Origin: Streptomyces piniterrae
GTDB taxonomy: Bacteria; Actinomycetota; Actinomycetes; Streptomycetales; Streptomycetaceae
Assembly (NCBI RefSeq): GCF_005048155.1
Contig: NZ_SUMB01000006.1
Coordinates: 1 to 64,000, forward strand
Length of the DNA: 64,000 bases
Reading direction: 5' to 3'
Shown: one piece after another, positions 50,268 through 58,399 of the stretch
How positions within the stretch are numbered: position 1 is the first letter of the stretch
How the letters are laid out: each line of letters opens with the position of its first letter
Translations under genes and position numbers: made by a program
Notes under the pieces: model-generated
What the model was told of the DNA's origin: nothing
Databases searched by the model: none
The model's input: the letters and a program-made list of their open reading frames with translations, nothing else

Positions 50268-51725
50268 ATGGCTTATGACGATCTTCGCTCGTTCCTGCGC
50301 GCGCTCGACAGGGAGGGCGACCTCAAGCGCATCAAGGCCGAGGTCGACCCGTATCTGGAAGTCGGCGAGATCGTGGACCGGGTGCAGAAGGCCGGCGGAC
50401 CGGCGCTGCTCTTCGAGAACGTCAAGGGTTCGGCGATGCCGCTCGCCATGAACGTCTACGGCACCGACCGCCGGCTGCTGAAGGCCCTCGGCCTGAAGGC
50501 GTACGACGAGATCAGCGGCAAGATCGGCGGGCTGCTGAAGCCGGAGCTGCCGCAGGGGTTCGTGGGCGTGCGCGAGGCGTTCGGGAAGCTCGCCAACATG
50601 ACGCACGTCCCGCCGAAGAAGGTGAAGGGCGAGAGCGCGCCCGTACAGGAAGTCGTGCTCACGGGCGACGACGTCGACCTCGACGCGCTGCCGGCCCTGT
50701 TCACCTGGCCCGACGACGGCGGCTCGTTCTTCAACCTGGGGCTGACGCACACCAAGCACCCGGAGACGGGCGTCCGCAACCTCGGCCTCTACCGGCTGCA
50801 GCGCCACGACAAGCGCACCATCGGCATGCACTGGCAGATCCACAAGGACAGCCGCAACCACTACCAGGTCGCGGCCAAACGCGGTGAGAAGCTGCCGGTC
50901 GCCATCGCCTTCGGCTGCCCGCCGGCCGTGACCTACGCCTCCACCGCCCCGCTGCCCGGCGACATCGACGAGTACCTCTTCGCGGGCTTCCTCCAGGGCA
51001 AGCGGATCGAGATGGTCGACTGCAAGACCGTCCCGCTCCAGGTGCCGGCCAACGCCGAGGTCGTCATCGAGGGCTGGCTGGAGCCCGGGGAGATGCTGCC
51101 CGAGGGCCCGTTCGGCGACCACACCGGCTTCTACACGCCGCAGGAGCCGTTCCCCGCGCTGACCATCGACTGCGTGACGATGCGCAAGCGGCCGCTGCTC
51201 CAGTCGATCGTGGTGGGCCGGCCGCCGACGGAGGACGGGCCGCTGGGCCGTGCGACGGAGCGGTTCTTCCTCCCGCTCCTCAAGATCATCGTGCCGGACA
51301 TCGTGGACTACCACCTGCCGGAGTCCGGCGGCTTCCACAACTGCGCGATCGTCTCGATCGACAAGAAGTACCCCAAGCACGCGCAGAAGGTCATGCACGC
51401 CATCTGGGGCGCGCACATGATGTCGCTGACCAAGCTGATCGTCGTCGTGGACGCGGACTGCGATGTGCACGATCTGCACGAGGTGTCCTGGCGGGCGCTC
51501 GGCAACACCGACTACGCCCGCGACCTGACCGTCGTCGAGGGCCCCGTCGACCATCTCGACCACGCCTCCTACCAGCAGTTCTGGGGCGGCAAGGCGGGCA
51601 TCGACGCCACGCGGAAGTGGCCCGAGGAGGGCTACACACGGGACGGGGGCTGGCCGGAGATGGTCCTGTCGGACCCGGACACGGCCGCGAAGGTCGACCG
51701 GCGCTGGAAGGAGTACGGGCTGTGA
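50268..51725 (+). CDS. mqnL: UbiD-family menaquinone biosynthesis decarboxylase
   Basis: A 485-residue UbiD-like enzyme that uses prenylated FMN to decarboxylate an aromatic acid, here most likely the prenylated dihydroxynaphthoate of the futalosine menaquinone route. Family segments include GPALLFENVKGSAMPLAMNV, the E/R catalytic region in NLGLYRLQRHDKRTIGMHWQ, and EGPFGDHTGFYTPQEPFPAL. The next gene (mqnP) overlaps by four bases, and ubiX, which makes the cofactor, is 2.4 kb away. The name mqnL follows the literature on futalosine-linked UbiD homologues. Confidence 0.93.
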   Translation: MAYDDLRSFLRALDREGDLKRIKAEVDPYLEVGEIVDRVQKAGGPALLFENVKGSAMPLAMNVYGTDRRLLKALGLKAYDEISGKIGGLLKPELPQGFVGVREAFGKLANMTHVPPKKVKGESAPVQEVVLTGDDVDLDALPALFTWPDDGGSFFNLGLTHTKHPETGVRNLGLYRLQRHDKRTIGMHWQIHKDSRNHYQVAAKRGEKLPVAIAFGCPPAVTYASTAPLPGDIDEYLFAGFLQGKRIEMVDCKTVPLQVPANAEVVIEGWLEPGEMLPEGPFGDHTGFYTPQEPFPALTIDCVTMRKRPLLQSIVVGRPPTEDGPLGRATERFFLPLLKIIVPDIVDYHLPESGGFHNCAIVSIDKKYPKHAQKVMHAIWGAHMMSLTKLIVVVDADCDVHDLHEVSWRALGNTDYARDLTVVEGPVDHLDHASYQQFWGGKAGIDATRKWPEEGYTRDGGWPEMVLSDPDTAAKVDRRWKEYGL

Positions 51726-52630
51726 CCGCCTCCGCCTCCGCTGCCGCGGTACCCCGGCCGGGCAGGACCAAGGCGTTTCTGCGCCTGGTCATGATCGAGC
51801 ACTCCGTCTTCGCGCTGCCCTTCGCCTATATCGCCTCGCTCACCGCGATGTTCCAGTGGGACAGGACCATCCACTGGGGCCGGCTGCTGCTCGTGACCGT
51901 CGCCATGGTCGGGCTGCGGACCTTCGCGATGGCCTGCAACCGCATCATCGACCGGGAGATCGACGCCAGGAACCCGCGTACGGCGGGGCGCGAACTGGTC
52001 ACCGGCGCGGTCACCGTGAAGTCCGCCTGGACCGGTGCGCTGATCGCCGTGGTGATCTTCCTGGGCGCCGCGGCGCTGCTCAACCCGCTGTGCCTGGCGC
52101 TGGCGCCCATCGCGGTGGTGCCGATGGTGGTCTATCCGTACGGCAAGCGCTTCACGAACTTCCCGCACGCGATCCTGGGGCTGGCCCAGGCGATGGGGCC
52201 GGTCGGCGCCTGGATCGCGATCAGCGGCAGCTGGTCCTGGGACGCGGTGATCCTCGGCCTCGCCGTCGGCGTCTGGATCGGCGGCTTCGACCTGATCTTC
52301 GGCTGCCAGGACGTCCAGGCCGACCGGGCGCACGGCGTGAAGTCCGTACCGGCCCGCTTCGGCATCCCGGCGGCGCTGCACGGCGCCCGCGCCAGCCATG
52401 CCGTCACCACGGTCCTGCTGGTCTGGTACGCGCTGGCCACCGGCGTCGGGGTGTTCTTCTGGATCGGCCTGGTGATCGTCGCGGTGGCGTTCCTCTACGA
52501 GCACTCCATCGTCCGGCCGCATGATCTGTCCCGGCTCAACCGGGCGTTCTTCACGGTCAACGGCTTCATCGGCATCGCACTGTTCGTCTGCGCGCTGCTG
52601 GATCTGCTGGTCCGGGGCCTGACGGTCTGA
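51722..52630 (+). CDS. mqnP: UbiA-family menaquinone prenyltransferase MqnP
   Basis: 302 residues from GTG 51722, overlapping the UbiD-like stop. It is a polytopic membrane enzyme with the two Asp-rich motifs of UbiA prenyltransferases: NRIIDREIDARNPRTAGREL and GCQDVQADRAHGVKSVPARF. These bind polyprenyl diphosphate through Mg. It should prenylate 1,4-dihydroxy-6-naphthoate in the futalosine pathway. A perfect palindrome ends the unit. Confidence 0.94.
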   Translation: MTASASAAAVPRPGRTKAFLRLVMIEHSVFALPFAYIASLTAMFQWDRTIHWGRLLLVTVAMVGLRTFAMACNRIIDREIDARNPRTAGRELVTGAVTVKSAWTGALIAVVIFLGAAALLNPLCLALAPIAVVPMVVYPYGKRFTNFPHAILGLAQAMGPVGAWIAISGSWSWDAVILGLAVGVWIGGFDLIFGCQDVQADRAHGVKSVPARFGIPAALHGARASHAVTTVLLVWYALATGVGVFFWIGLVIVAVAFLYEHSIVRPHDLSRLNRAFFTVNGFIGIALFVCALLDLLVRGLTV

Positions 52631-52677
52631 AGGGGCTGACGGGCCGCCACGGACCGGCGGCCGGATGGTCCGTGGGG

Positions 52678-52703
52678 GAGGTGCGCCGCCGGCGGCGCAC
52701 CTC
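52678..52703. terminator. Bidirectional terminator between mqnP and the DUF4870 gene
   Basis: GAGGTGCGCCGCC and GGCGGCGCACCTC form a perfect 26-base palindrome that ends exactly at the stop codon of the convergent DUF4870 gene. It would fold into a hairpin of at least eleven pairs on either strand. Confidence 0.85.
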
Positions 52704-53309
52704 TCAGCCCTTGCTCATCGGCCACGCGATCAGCCGCGGGTACGTCCACAGCTCGCCGTTCTTCGCCTTCGTGGCGCCGATGATCGCGCAGACGATGCCG
52801 GATATCGCGTACGCGGCCATGATGCCGACCACGGTCAGCAGCGGGACCGCCACACCGGACCCGGCCCGCTGGATGTCGTTGGCGGCCACCTCGAAGACGA
52901 GGGCGCTGCCGATGTACAGCACCACGCCGATGAACGCCACGATGGCCTGGGTGAGGCCGAAGTTCAGGGCCTGGGTGGCGTGGTGGCGGACGTACGGGTC
53001 CTGCTTGTGGCGGACGTTGCCGCGGACGGACAGCGGGGCGATCCAGCCGAGGAAGGCACCGAGGCCGCAGCAGATCATGGAGCCCAGGGTGACCGTCAGC
53101 AGCGCGCCGATATGGGCCCACATCGCCGAGCCCGTCGAGGGCGCGACCGGCGGCTGGGGGCCGTAGCCGGGGCCGCCGGGATGGCCGCCCGGTGCGGGAT
53201 AGCCGTACCCGCCGGGCGGGGCGCCCGTGTTCCACCCCGGCTGCGCGCCGTACGGCTGCTGCGGTCCGCCCGGATAGGGCCCGTATCCGGGCTGGTGGTA
53301 GTCGGACAT
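52704..53309 (-). CDS. DUF4870 (TIC20-like) membrane protein
   Basis: A 201-residue protein. The first 60 residues are Pro/Gly/Tyr-rich (HQPGYGPYPGGPQQPYGAQP). The DUF4870 domain follows, with a first helix after AMWAHIGALLTVTLGSMICC, then LSVRGNVRHKQDPYVRHHAT (conserved polar loop) and QALNFGLTQAIVAFIGVVLY, and a last hydrophobic stretch (VPLLTVVGIMAAYAISGIVC). The function of the family is unknown. It is followed at 53395 by the rhomboid gene, on the same strand and upstream of it. Confidence 0.88.
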   Translation of the reverse strand: MSDYHQPGYGPYPGGPQQPYGAQPGWNTGAPPGGYGYPAPGGHPGGPGYGPQPPVAPSTGSAMWAHIGALLTVTLGSMICCGLGAFLGWIAPLSVRGNVRHKQDPYVRHHATQALNFGLTQAIVAFIGVVLYIGSALVFEVAANDIQRAGSGVAVPLLTVVGIMAAYAISGIVCAIIGATKAKNGELWTYPRLIAWPMSKG

Positions 53310-53394
53310 GCTCTGCTCCCCCGTGGTTGCCGCGCCGTGTCGCCCCGCCGGCCCGTGGCGCTCCCGCGCCTGCCCGGCGGCCGTGCTTCTGAGA

Positions 53395-53985
53395 TTACGG
53401 GACGGGTCGGACAGTGGACCCGGCCGTGACGGCGCGGGTGCGCTCCCGGAAGGCGAACGCGGCCACCACCCCGCCGATCAGCCCGAACAGATGGCCCTGC
53501 CAGCTGATCCCGTTGTCGCTGGGCAGCGCGCCCCACACGATCGAGCCGTACGCCACGCCGACCGCCAGCCCGATCCCGATGTCGAGGGCCTTGCGCTCGA
53601 TGAAGCCGCGCACGAGGAGATAGCCGAAGAGGCCGAAGACGACTCCGGAGGCGCCCGCGGTGTTGCTGCCGGGCGCCGCGGTCAGCCAGACGCCCAGCCC
53701 GCTGGCCACGATGACGAGCAGGACGACGCCGAGAAAACGGCGGACGCCGCTGCGCACCGCTGCGATGAAGCCGAGCAGCAGCAGGGGCAGGGAGTTGGCC
53801 GTGAGGTGGGCGAAGCCGAAGTGCAGGAAGGCGGCGGGCACCACATCGGCCAGTTCGCCGACGTCGCGCGGCTCGATGCCGAAGGAGTCCAGTGCGTTCC
53901 CGCTGGCGAAGTCGACGCCCTCCAGCAGCCACAGCAGCCCGACCCAGCCCACCATCAGGCAGATCGCGGCCCTCACTCGTGTCAT
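53395..53985 (-). CDS. Rhomboid-family intramembrane serine protease
   Basis: 196 residues from ATG 53985, with GGAGGCGG upstream. Six hydrophobic helices. The nucleophile is in NTAGASGVVFGLFGYLLVRG (GASG) and the catalytic His in NGISWQGHLFGLIGGVVAAF (GHxxGxxxG). HFGFAHLTANSLPLLLLG is the typical second-helix HxxxN segment. It cleaves transmembrane substrates within the membrane; none is known here. It is divergent from ubiX, with a palindromic element between them. Confidence 0.94.
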   Translation of the reverse strand: MTRVRAAICLMVGWVGLLWLLEGVDFASGNALDSFGIEPRDVGELADVVPAAFLHFGFAHLTANSLPLLLLGFIAAVRSGVRRFLGVVLLVIVASGLGVWLTAAPGSNTAGASGVVFGLFGYLLVRGFIERKALDIGIGLAVGVAYGSIVWGALPSDNGISWQGHLFGLIGGVVAAFAFRERTRAVTAGSTVRPVP

Positions 53986-53995
53986 TTCCGCCTCC

Positions 53996-54033
53996 CCTCC
54001 CCCAAGCTCCCAACGAGCAGGGGGTACCCCCAT
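53996..54033. repeat. Short copy of the dispersed palindromic element
   Basis: CCTCCCCCAAGCTCCCAACG then AGCAGGGGGTACCCCCAT resembles the element in hemC (14657-14703): same CCCCAAGCT left arm and GAGCAGGGG right arm but a shorter loop. It lies between the divergent rhomboid and ubiX starts. Confidence 0.7.
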
Positions 54034-54080
54034 CCCGGCTGTTCGCGGCGTCCCGCGTCGGTTCACAGGAAAGAACGGCC

Positions 54081-54842
54081 ATGACGGGGTCCGTGGTTCC
54101 GCCGGATAGGCTCGATGCTGTGGAGCCGCCGCACAACGACACCAGTAAGCCGGACCCCGGCCGCCGCCGTCCGTGGGTCGTGGGAATCTCCGGCGCGTCC
54201 GGGACGCCGTATGCCGCGTCCGTGCTGCGGGGGTTGCTCGCGGCCGGTGAGGCGGTGGATCTGATCGTCAGCCGGGCGTCGCGGCTGACGCTGATGGACG
54301 AGACCGGCATCGCCTTCCGGGACGCCCATTGGCGCACCGACCTGCGGGAATGGCTGGCGCTCGGGGCGGACGGCAAGCCGGAGACCTATCCGGTGACGGA
54401 CGAGCGGCTGGCGGATGTGCGGTACTGGCCGGCCGGGGATCTGGCGGCCGGCCCGTCGTCCGGTTCGTATCCCGTGAAGGGGATGCTGATCGTCCCGGCG
54501 AGCACGGCATGTGTCGCCGGGGTGGCGCTCGGGCTCTCGAAGGATCTGCTCCAGCGGGTGGCGAGCGTGACGCTCAAGGAGCGCCGCCGGCTGGTGGTCA
54601 CGGTGCGGGAGACTCCGCTGAACGGACCGACGCTGAAGCATCTGGTGGCGCTGGACGAGGCGGGCGCCGTGGTGCTGCCCGCCTCTCCGGCGTTCTATGC
54701 GGGGGCGACGCACATCCAGGATCTGGTGGACTTCGTCGCGGGCCGGGTGCTCGACGCGGCAGAGGTGCCGCACGGGCTGTACCGGCGTTGGGAAGGGGAG
54801 CTCAGGGGTGGCTCCAAGGGGGAGGCCCCGGAGGCGTCCTAG
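54081..54842 (+). CDS. ubiX: UbiX family flavin prenyltransferase
   Basis: 253 residues from ATG 54081, with AGGAAAG upstream. VVGISGASGTPYAASVLRGL is the FMN-binding start, PASTACVAGVALGLSKDLLQ and ERRRLVVTVRETPLNGPTLK are the family core, and VLPASPAFYAGATHIQDLVD forms the end of the fold. It makes prenylated FMN, the cofactor of the UbiD-like decarboxylase encoded at 50268. The last 20 or so residues (RGGSKGEAPEAS) include a sequence like the right half of the dispersed palindromic element. Its stop overlaps the convergent 48-residue gene by four bases. Confidence 0.95.
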   Translation: MTGSVVPPDRLDAVEPPHNDTSKPDPGRRRPWVVGISGASGTPYAASVLRGLLAAGEAVDLIVSRASRLTLMDETGIAFRDAHWRTDLREWLALGADGKPETYPVTDERLADVRYWPAGDLAAGPSSGSYPVKGMLIVPASTACVAGVALGLSKDLLQRVASVTLKERRRLVVTVRETPLNGPTLKHLVALDEAGAVVLPASPAFYAGATHIQDLVDFVAGRVLDAAEVPHGLYRRWEGELRGGSKGEAPEAS

Positions 54843-54985
54843 CTCTTCTTGGCAGCGGCGGCGGCCGCGGCGGCGCGACGGAGGCGACGCCGGGACCGCG
54901 GGGGCATGGCCTGGTGGGCACGTGAACGATTGGCCTGGTCCTGCAGCTCGCGCATGCGGGCGTAGGCCATCTCGATCGAGTACAC
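54839..54985 (-). CDS. Small conserved-looking basic protein, 48 residues
   Basis: Read directly on the minus strand: GTG at 54985, AGGAG about eight bases upstream, TAG at 54839-54841. The product begins YSIEMAYARMRELQDQANRS and ends in a basic, Ala-rich tail (PPRSRRRLRRAAAAAAAAKK then Ser). The N-terminal half would be an amphipathic helix. The strong ribosome site and good codon use support it as a real gene. It is too short for routine calling. No function known. Confidence 0.72.
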   Translation of the reverse strand: MYSIEMAYARMRELQDQANRSRAHQAMPPRSRRRLRRAAAAAAAAKKS

Positions 54986-55114
54986 GGTGACTACTCCTGT
55001 GAAGATCGTCGTTGATCGTCGGTGATTCGAAGATTTACAGGGTCCGAGGCCCTGTATGCCTTAGATTCTACATGCAGAACTCGAAAATGCGTAAAGATTG
55101 GAAGGCTTGAGGGC

Positions 55115-55573
55115 ATGGACGCGGTGGATAGGCAGCTCATCCAGGCACTTCGCGAGAACGGCAGGGCTTCGTACGCGGAGCTCGGCCGGCTCGTCGGCCT
55201 CTCCGGGCCCAGCGTCACGGACCGGATCAACCGGCTCGAAGCGGCCGGCGTGATCACCGGCTACCGCGCGACGGTCGACGCCAGCTCCCTCGGACTGGGC
55301 GTCACCGCGCTGGTCGGCATCTCGCTGTCCGATGCCGCCGACCACGAGGACGTCGCACGCCGCCTGAAGGACCTCGCCGAGATCGAGGACTGCTGGTTCA
55401 TCGCCGGCGACGACTCGTACATGCTCAAGGTGCGGGTGGGCGACGTGGACGGCCTGGAGCGCACCATCCGGCGGCTGTCCGGCACCAAGGGCGTCTCCCG
55501 TACGCGCACCACGATCGTGCTCTCCACCAAGTGGGAGAACCGCGTCGGCGAGCTGCCCGAAGAGGTCGAGTAG
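55115..55573 (+). CDS. Lrp/AsnC family transcriptional regulator
   Basis: 152 residues from ATG 55115. The N-terminal HTH is MDAVDRQLIQALRENGRASY then AELGRLVGLSGPSVTDRINR. The RAM ligand/oligomerisation domain follows (VTALVGISLSDAADHEDVAR; DDSYMLKVRVGDVDGLERTI). Such regulators sense amino acids or related metabolites. Its position between ubiX and mqnE suggests, but does not prove, control of menaquinone genes. Its own promoter lies in the A+T-rich stretch 55000-55100, and a terminator follows. Confidence 0.94.
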   Translation: MDAVDRQLIQALRENGRASYAELGRLVGLSGPSVTDRINRLEAAGVITGYRATVDASSLGLGVTALVGISLSDAADHEDVARRLKDLAEIEDCWFIAGDDSYMLKVRVGDVDGLERTIRRLSGTKGVSRTRTTIVLSTKWENRVGELPEEVE

Positions 55574-55602
55574 GCCACCGGAAGACAGTGGTGCGGGCCG
55601 GG

Positions 55603-55633
55603 CGGACGGAGCGTGTCAAGGGCGCTCCGTCCG
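55603..55633 (+). terminator. Terminator of the Lrp gene
   Basis: CGGACGGAGCG (55603-55613) pairs perfectly with CGCTCCGTCCG (55623-55633), followed by TTCCTCTTT. Confidence 0.82.
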
Positions 55634-55764
55634 TTCCTCTTTGGGGGGAGTAGGCTCGTCGGAGCCCGTTTCCGGCACGGAAAAGCCGGAGAAGCGGTGC
55701 GGTACGGCTGCGAAACAGCAGAGAAGACGGCTGCGATACGGCAGAGACACTGGGAGGCGACCGG

Positions 55765-56940
55765 ATGGCTGCGTCGATGGATGTGGGCCTCAAGCGCGAG
55801 CTGGAGGAGAAGGTCCGGTCCGGTGAGCGGCTGACCCGCGAGGACGGTCTCGCGCTCTACGAGAGCGACGACCTGGCCTGGCTGGGCGGTCTCGCCAACG
55901 AGGTCCGCACCCGCAAGAACGGCGACGTCGTCCACTTCAACGTCAACCGTCACCTCAACATGACCAACGTGTGCACCGCGTCGTGCGCCTACTGCTCGTT
56001 CCAGCGCAAGCCGGGCGAGAAGGACGCGTACACGATGCGCATCGAGGAGGCCGTCCGCCTCGCCAAGGCGATGGAGGGCGAGAACCTCACCGAGCTGCAC
56101 ATCGTCAACGGCCTGCACCCGACCCTGCCGTGGCGCTACTACCCGCGCTCCCTCAAGGCCCTCAAGGAAGCCCTCCCGCAGGTCTCCCTCAAGGCCTTCA
56201 CCGCCACCGAGATCCACCACTTCGAGACCATCTCCGGGCTGACCGCCTCCGAGATCCTCGACGAGCTGATCGACGCCGGCCTGGAGTCGCTGACCGGCGG
56301 CGGCGCCGAGATCTTCGACTGGGAGGTCCGGCAGCACATCGTCGACCACGCCACCCACTGGGAGGACTGGTCGCGTATCCACCGCCTCGCGCACGAGAAG
56401 GGTCTGAAGACCCCGTGCACGATGCTGTACGGACACATCGAAGAGCCGCGCCACCGCGTCGACCACGTCCTGCGGCTGCGTGAACTCCAGGACGAGACCG
56501 GCGGCTTCCAGGTCTTCATCCCGCTCCGCTACCAGCACGACTTCGTCGACATGCAGGACGGCAAGGTCCGCAACCGCCTTCAGGCGCGGACGACCATGGC
56601 GACCGGCGCCGAGGCCCTGAAGACCTTCGCCGTCTCGCGTCTCCTCTTCGACAACGTCCCGCACGTCAAGGTCTTCTGGGTGATGCACGGCGTGCAGACC
56701 GCCCAGCTGGCGCTGCAGCACGGCGCGGACGACATGGACGGCTCGGTCGTCGAGTACAAGATCACGCATGACGCGGACAACTACGGCACGCCGAACAAGC
56801 TGACCCGCGACGATCTGCTCGACCTGATCCGCGACGCCGGCTTCCGCCCCGTCGAGCGCAACACCCGCTACGAGGTCATCCGCGAGTACCCGGGCCCGGA
56901 CCCGGAGCGCCGCGAGTCGCCCCAGCCGATGCGCGTCTGA
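55765..56940 (+). CDS. mqnE: Aminofutalosine synthase MqnE (radical SAM)
   Basis: A 391-residue radical SAM enzyme. The [4Fe-4S] cluster motif is NVCTASCAYCSFQRKPGE (CxxxCxxC). The family region includes LHIVNGLHPTLPWRYYPRSL and GLESLTGGGAEIFDWEVRQH. MqnE joins SAM-derived adenosyl to a carboxyvinyloxybenzoate to give aminofutalosine, an early futalosine-pathway step. ATG 55765 follows GGGAGG. Together with mqnP, the UbiD-like gene and ubiX it covers early and late steps; the other mqn genes are not in the window. Confidence 0.95.
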   Translation: MAASMDVGLKRELEEKVRSGERLTREDGLALYESDDLAWLGGLANEVRTRKNGDVVHFNVNRHLNMTNVCTASCAYCSFQRKPGEKDAYTMRIEEAVRLAKAMEGENLTELHIVNGLHPTLPWRYYPRSLKALKEALPQVSLKAFTATEIHHFETISGLTASEILDELIDAGLESLTGGGAEIFDWEVRQHIVDHATHWEDWSRIHRLAHEKGLKTPCTMLYGHIEEPRHRVDHVLRLRELQDETGGFQVFIPLRYQHDFVDMQDGKVRNRLQARTTMATGAEALKTFAVSRLLFDNVPHVKVFWVMHGVQTAQLALQHGADDMDGSVVEYKITHDADNYGTPNKLTRDDLLDLIRDAGFRPVERNTRYEVIREYPGPDPERRESPQPMRV

Positions 56941-56985
56941 CCTGGTCAGAGCCGATTGTCAGTGGGGGAGGTTAGGGTCCGGGTC

Positions 56986-57546
56986 ATGAGCGTGCGCTTC
57001 GACCTGGACCCGTCCGTCACCCCGGAACTGCATGACGGGATCTGCGCGTTGTGGGAGACCGTCTCCACCGCGGACGGTGCCGTCGGCTTCGTACCGCCCG
57101 TCACCCGCGAGGACATACGTCCCGAGCTGCTCAAGCATCTGACGGACATGGCCGAGGGGCGTACGCGCCTTCTGGTGGGCCGCGACGGTGGGGGTACCTC
57201 CCGGTCGAGCGGAGCCGGGAGTGGGGGAGGCCGGGTGCTGGCGACGGCGTTCCTCACCCTCAACACCCACCGCCTGATGAAGCACTGGCTGTGGGTCTAC
57301 ACCGTCATGGTCCACCCCGCCCTCCAGGGCCGTGGCACCGGCCGCGCCCTGATGGCCGCGGTCGCCGACGCGGCCCGCACCCTGGACGGTATACGTGGCA
57401 TCCGTCTCACCTGCCGCGGCGGCACCGGTCTCCACCGCTTCTACGAAGCCTGCGGCTACAAGGAGGTCGGCCGGGTCCCCGACGCGATAAAGGTCGCCGA
57501 CGACGACTACCGCGAGGACATCACCATGTGGCTCGACCTGGCCTGA
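56986..57546 (+). CDS. GNAT family N-acetyltransferase carrying a palindrome-derived insert
   Basis: A 186-residue protein. The acetyl-CoA binding motif is VMVHPALQGRGTGRALMAAV (Q/RxxGxG/A), and GTGLHRFYEACGYKEVGRVP is the C-terminal motif B region. Residues about 67-80 (GRDGGGTSRSSGAGSGGGRV) are encoded by a palindromic repeat inserted in frame and have no counterpart in the fold. The substrate is unknown. It follows mqnE at 45 bases and may share its transcript. Confidence 0.88.
   Translation: MSVRFDLDPSVTPELHDGICALWETVSTADGAVGFVPPVTREDIRPELLKHLTDMAEGRTRLLVGRDGGGTSRSSGAGSGGGRVLATAFLTLNTHRLMKHWLWVYTVMVHPALQGRGTGRALMAAVADAARTLDGIRGIRLTCRGGTGLHRFYEACGYKEVGRVPDAIKVADDDYREDITMWLDLA
57190..57230 (+). 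repeat. Dispersed palindromic element inside the GNAT gene
   Basis: GGGGGTACCTCCCGG...CCGGGAGTGGGGGAGG with perfect arms CTCCCGG (57198-57204) and CCGGGAG (57215-57221) around TCGAGCGGAG. Same family as 14657-14703 (reverse orientation) and 53996-54033. It keeps the reading frame. Confidence 0.75.
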
Positions 57547-57713
57547 CGGGCGACGGGCAGCGGGGGCGGCCGGCGGACACCGGGAAGATCCTCCTCCCGA
57601 TCCCCGCGCCTCGGGGGCCGGGAAGATCGCCCGCACCGCTGTGCTTCACTGGACGGTGACCGTTTCGGCTGTCGCTGAGACACGTTGAGAAACCTGAGAA
57701 AAAGGTCCCGTCC

Positions 57714-58004
57714 GTGAGTAGCCACAAGTTCGCCACGCTCCGCTACACCGCCCTGCGCATCGGCCTCTTCGCCGCCTCGTTCGCCGTGGTGTGGGTGCTG
57801 GCCTACTTCCGGATCATCCCGCTCGGCATCGGCAGCTCCAACACCGTCTGGCTGCTGCTGCTCGCCATCGTCATCTCCGCGCCGCTCAGCTTCGTGCTGC
57901 TGCGCAAGCAGCGGGACGTGATGTCGGAGCAGATCGTGGCCAAGGTCGACCGCCAGCGCGACCGGCTCACGGCCAACCGCAGCCAGGAGGACGAGCTGCT
58001 GTAA
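57714..58004 (+). CDS. DUF4229 membrane protein
   Basis: 96 residues from GTG 57714. Two membrane helices (LRIGLFAASFAVVWVLAYFR and NTVWLLLLAIVISAPLSFVL) and a basic cytoplasmic tail (LRKQRDVMSEQIVAKVDRQR). This is the actinobacterial DUF4229 family; the function is unknown. A strong terminator follows. Confidence 0.9.
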   Translation: MSSHKFATLRYTALRIGLFAASFAVVWVLAYFRIIPLGIGSSNTVWLLLLAIVISAPLSFVLLRKQRDVMSEQIVAKVDRQRDRLTANRSQEDELL

Positions 58005-58055
58005 CCGGCCGCTGTAAGACGCCTCACACGAGGCCGTCCGGAGGCCCCTGTACGA

Positions 58056-58098
58056 CAGGCGCCCGGCCGTGGAATCCCCTTCCACGGCCGGGCGCCTG
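58056..58098 (+). terminator. Terminator of the DUF4229 gene
   Basis: A perfect 19-pair stem (CAGGCGCCCGGCCGTGGAA with its complement at 58080-58098) around TCCCC. Confidence 0.92.
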
Positions 58099-58135
58099 CC
58101 TTTGCATGGGCTGCCCGACCCCGCCCGTCTCCCTG

Positions 58136-58162
58136 GGAACCCAAAGATTTTCTTTGGGTTCC
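58136..58162 (+). promoter_or_regulatory. A+T-rich inverted repeat upstream of the Cys leader
   Basis: GGAACCCAAAGA (58136-58147) and TCTTTGGGTTCC (58151-58162) form a perfect 12-base inverted repeat with a TTT spacer, 29 bases before the leader peptide start. The base composition and location fit an operator of a dimeric regulator over the promoter. A weak hairpin is the alternative. Confidence 0.6.
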
Positions 58163-58190
58163 TCAAAGTTCGAGTGTTAACGTACTTTCC

Positions 58191-58295
58191 ATGAAGACAG
58201 CAGCCGCGCCCCCGACACCCATGAGCGTTCCGCTCGTGGCGCGCCTGCACGTCGATCTTTGCCGCTGTATGTCCGCGGCCTGTTGCCGCCGCTGA
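58191..58295 (+). CDS. Cys-rich leader peptide of the symporter gene
   Basis: Read directly: ATG 58191 (or the internal in-frame ATG 58221) to TGA 58293-58295, up to 34 residues: MKTAAAPPTPMSVPLVARLH then VDLCRCMSAACCRR. The ARLHVDLCRC core is the pattern I know from annotated actinobacterial putative leader peptides that precede sulfur-related genes, and the tandem Cys codons (TGT TGC, 58281-58286) fit ribosome stalling at low cysteine. Two hairpins share bases: 58275-58289 (GCGGC/GCCGC) and 58288-58311 (GCCGCTG/CAGCGGC). The DAACS symporter follows 104 bases later. Confidence 0.82.
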   Translation: MKTAAAPPTPMSVPLVARLHVDLCRCMSAACCRR

Positions 58296-58399
58296 CCTTC
58301 TTCGCAGCGGCCGGAGATCCTTCCTGAACCCACGGATACGGACCTCCTGGCGCCCCCTTCGCCTTTCCCCACGTCTTACCTGTCCCCGGAGTGTGTCCG

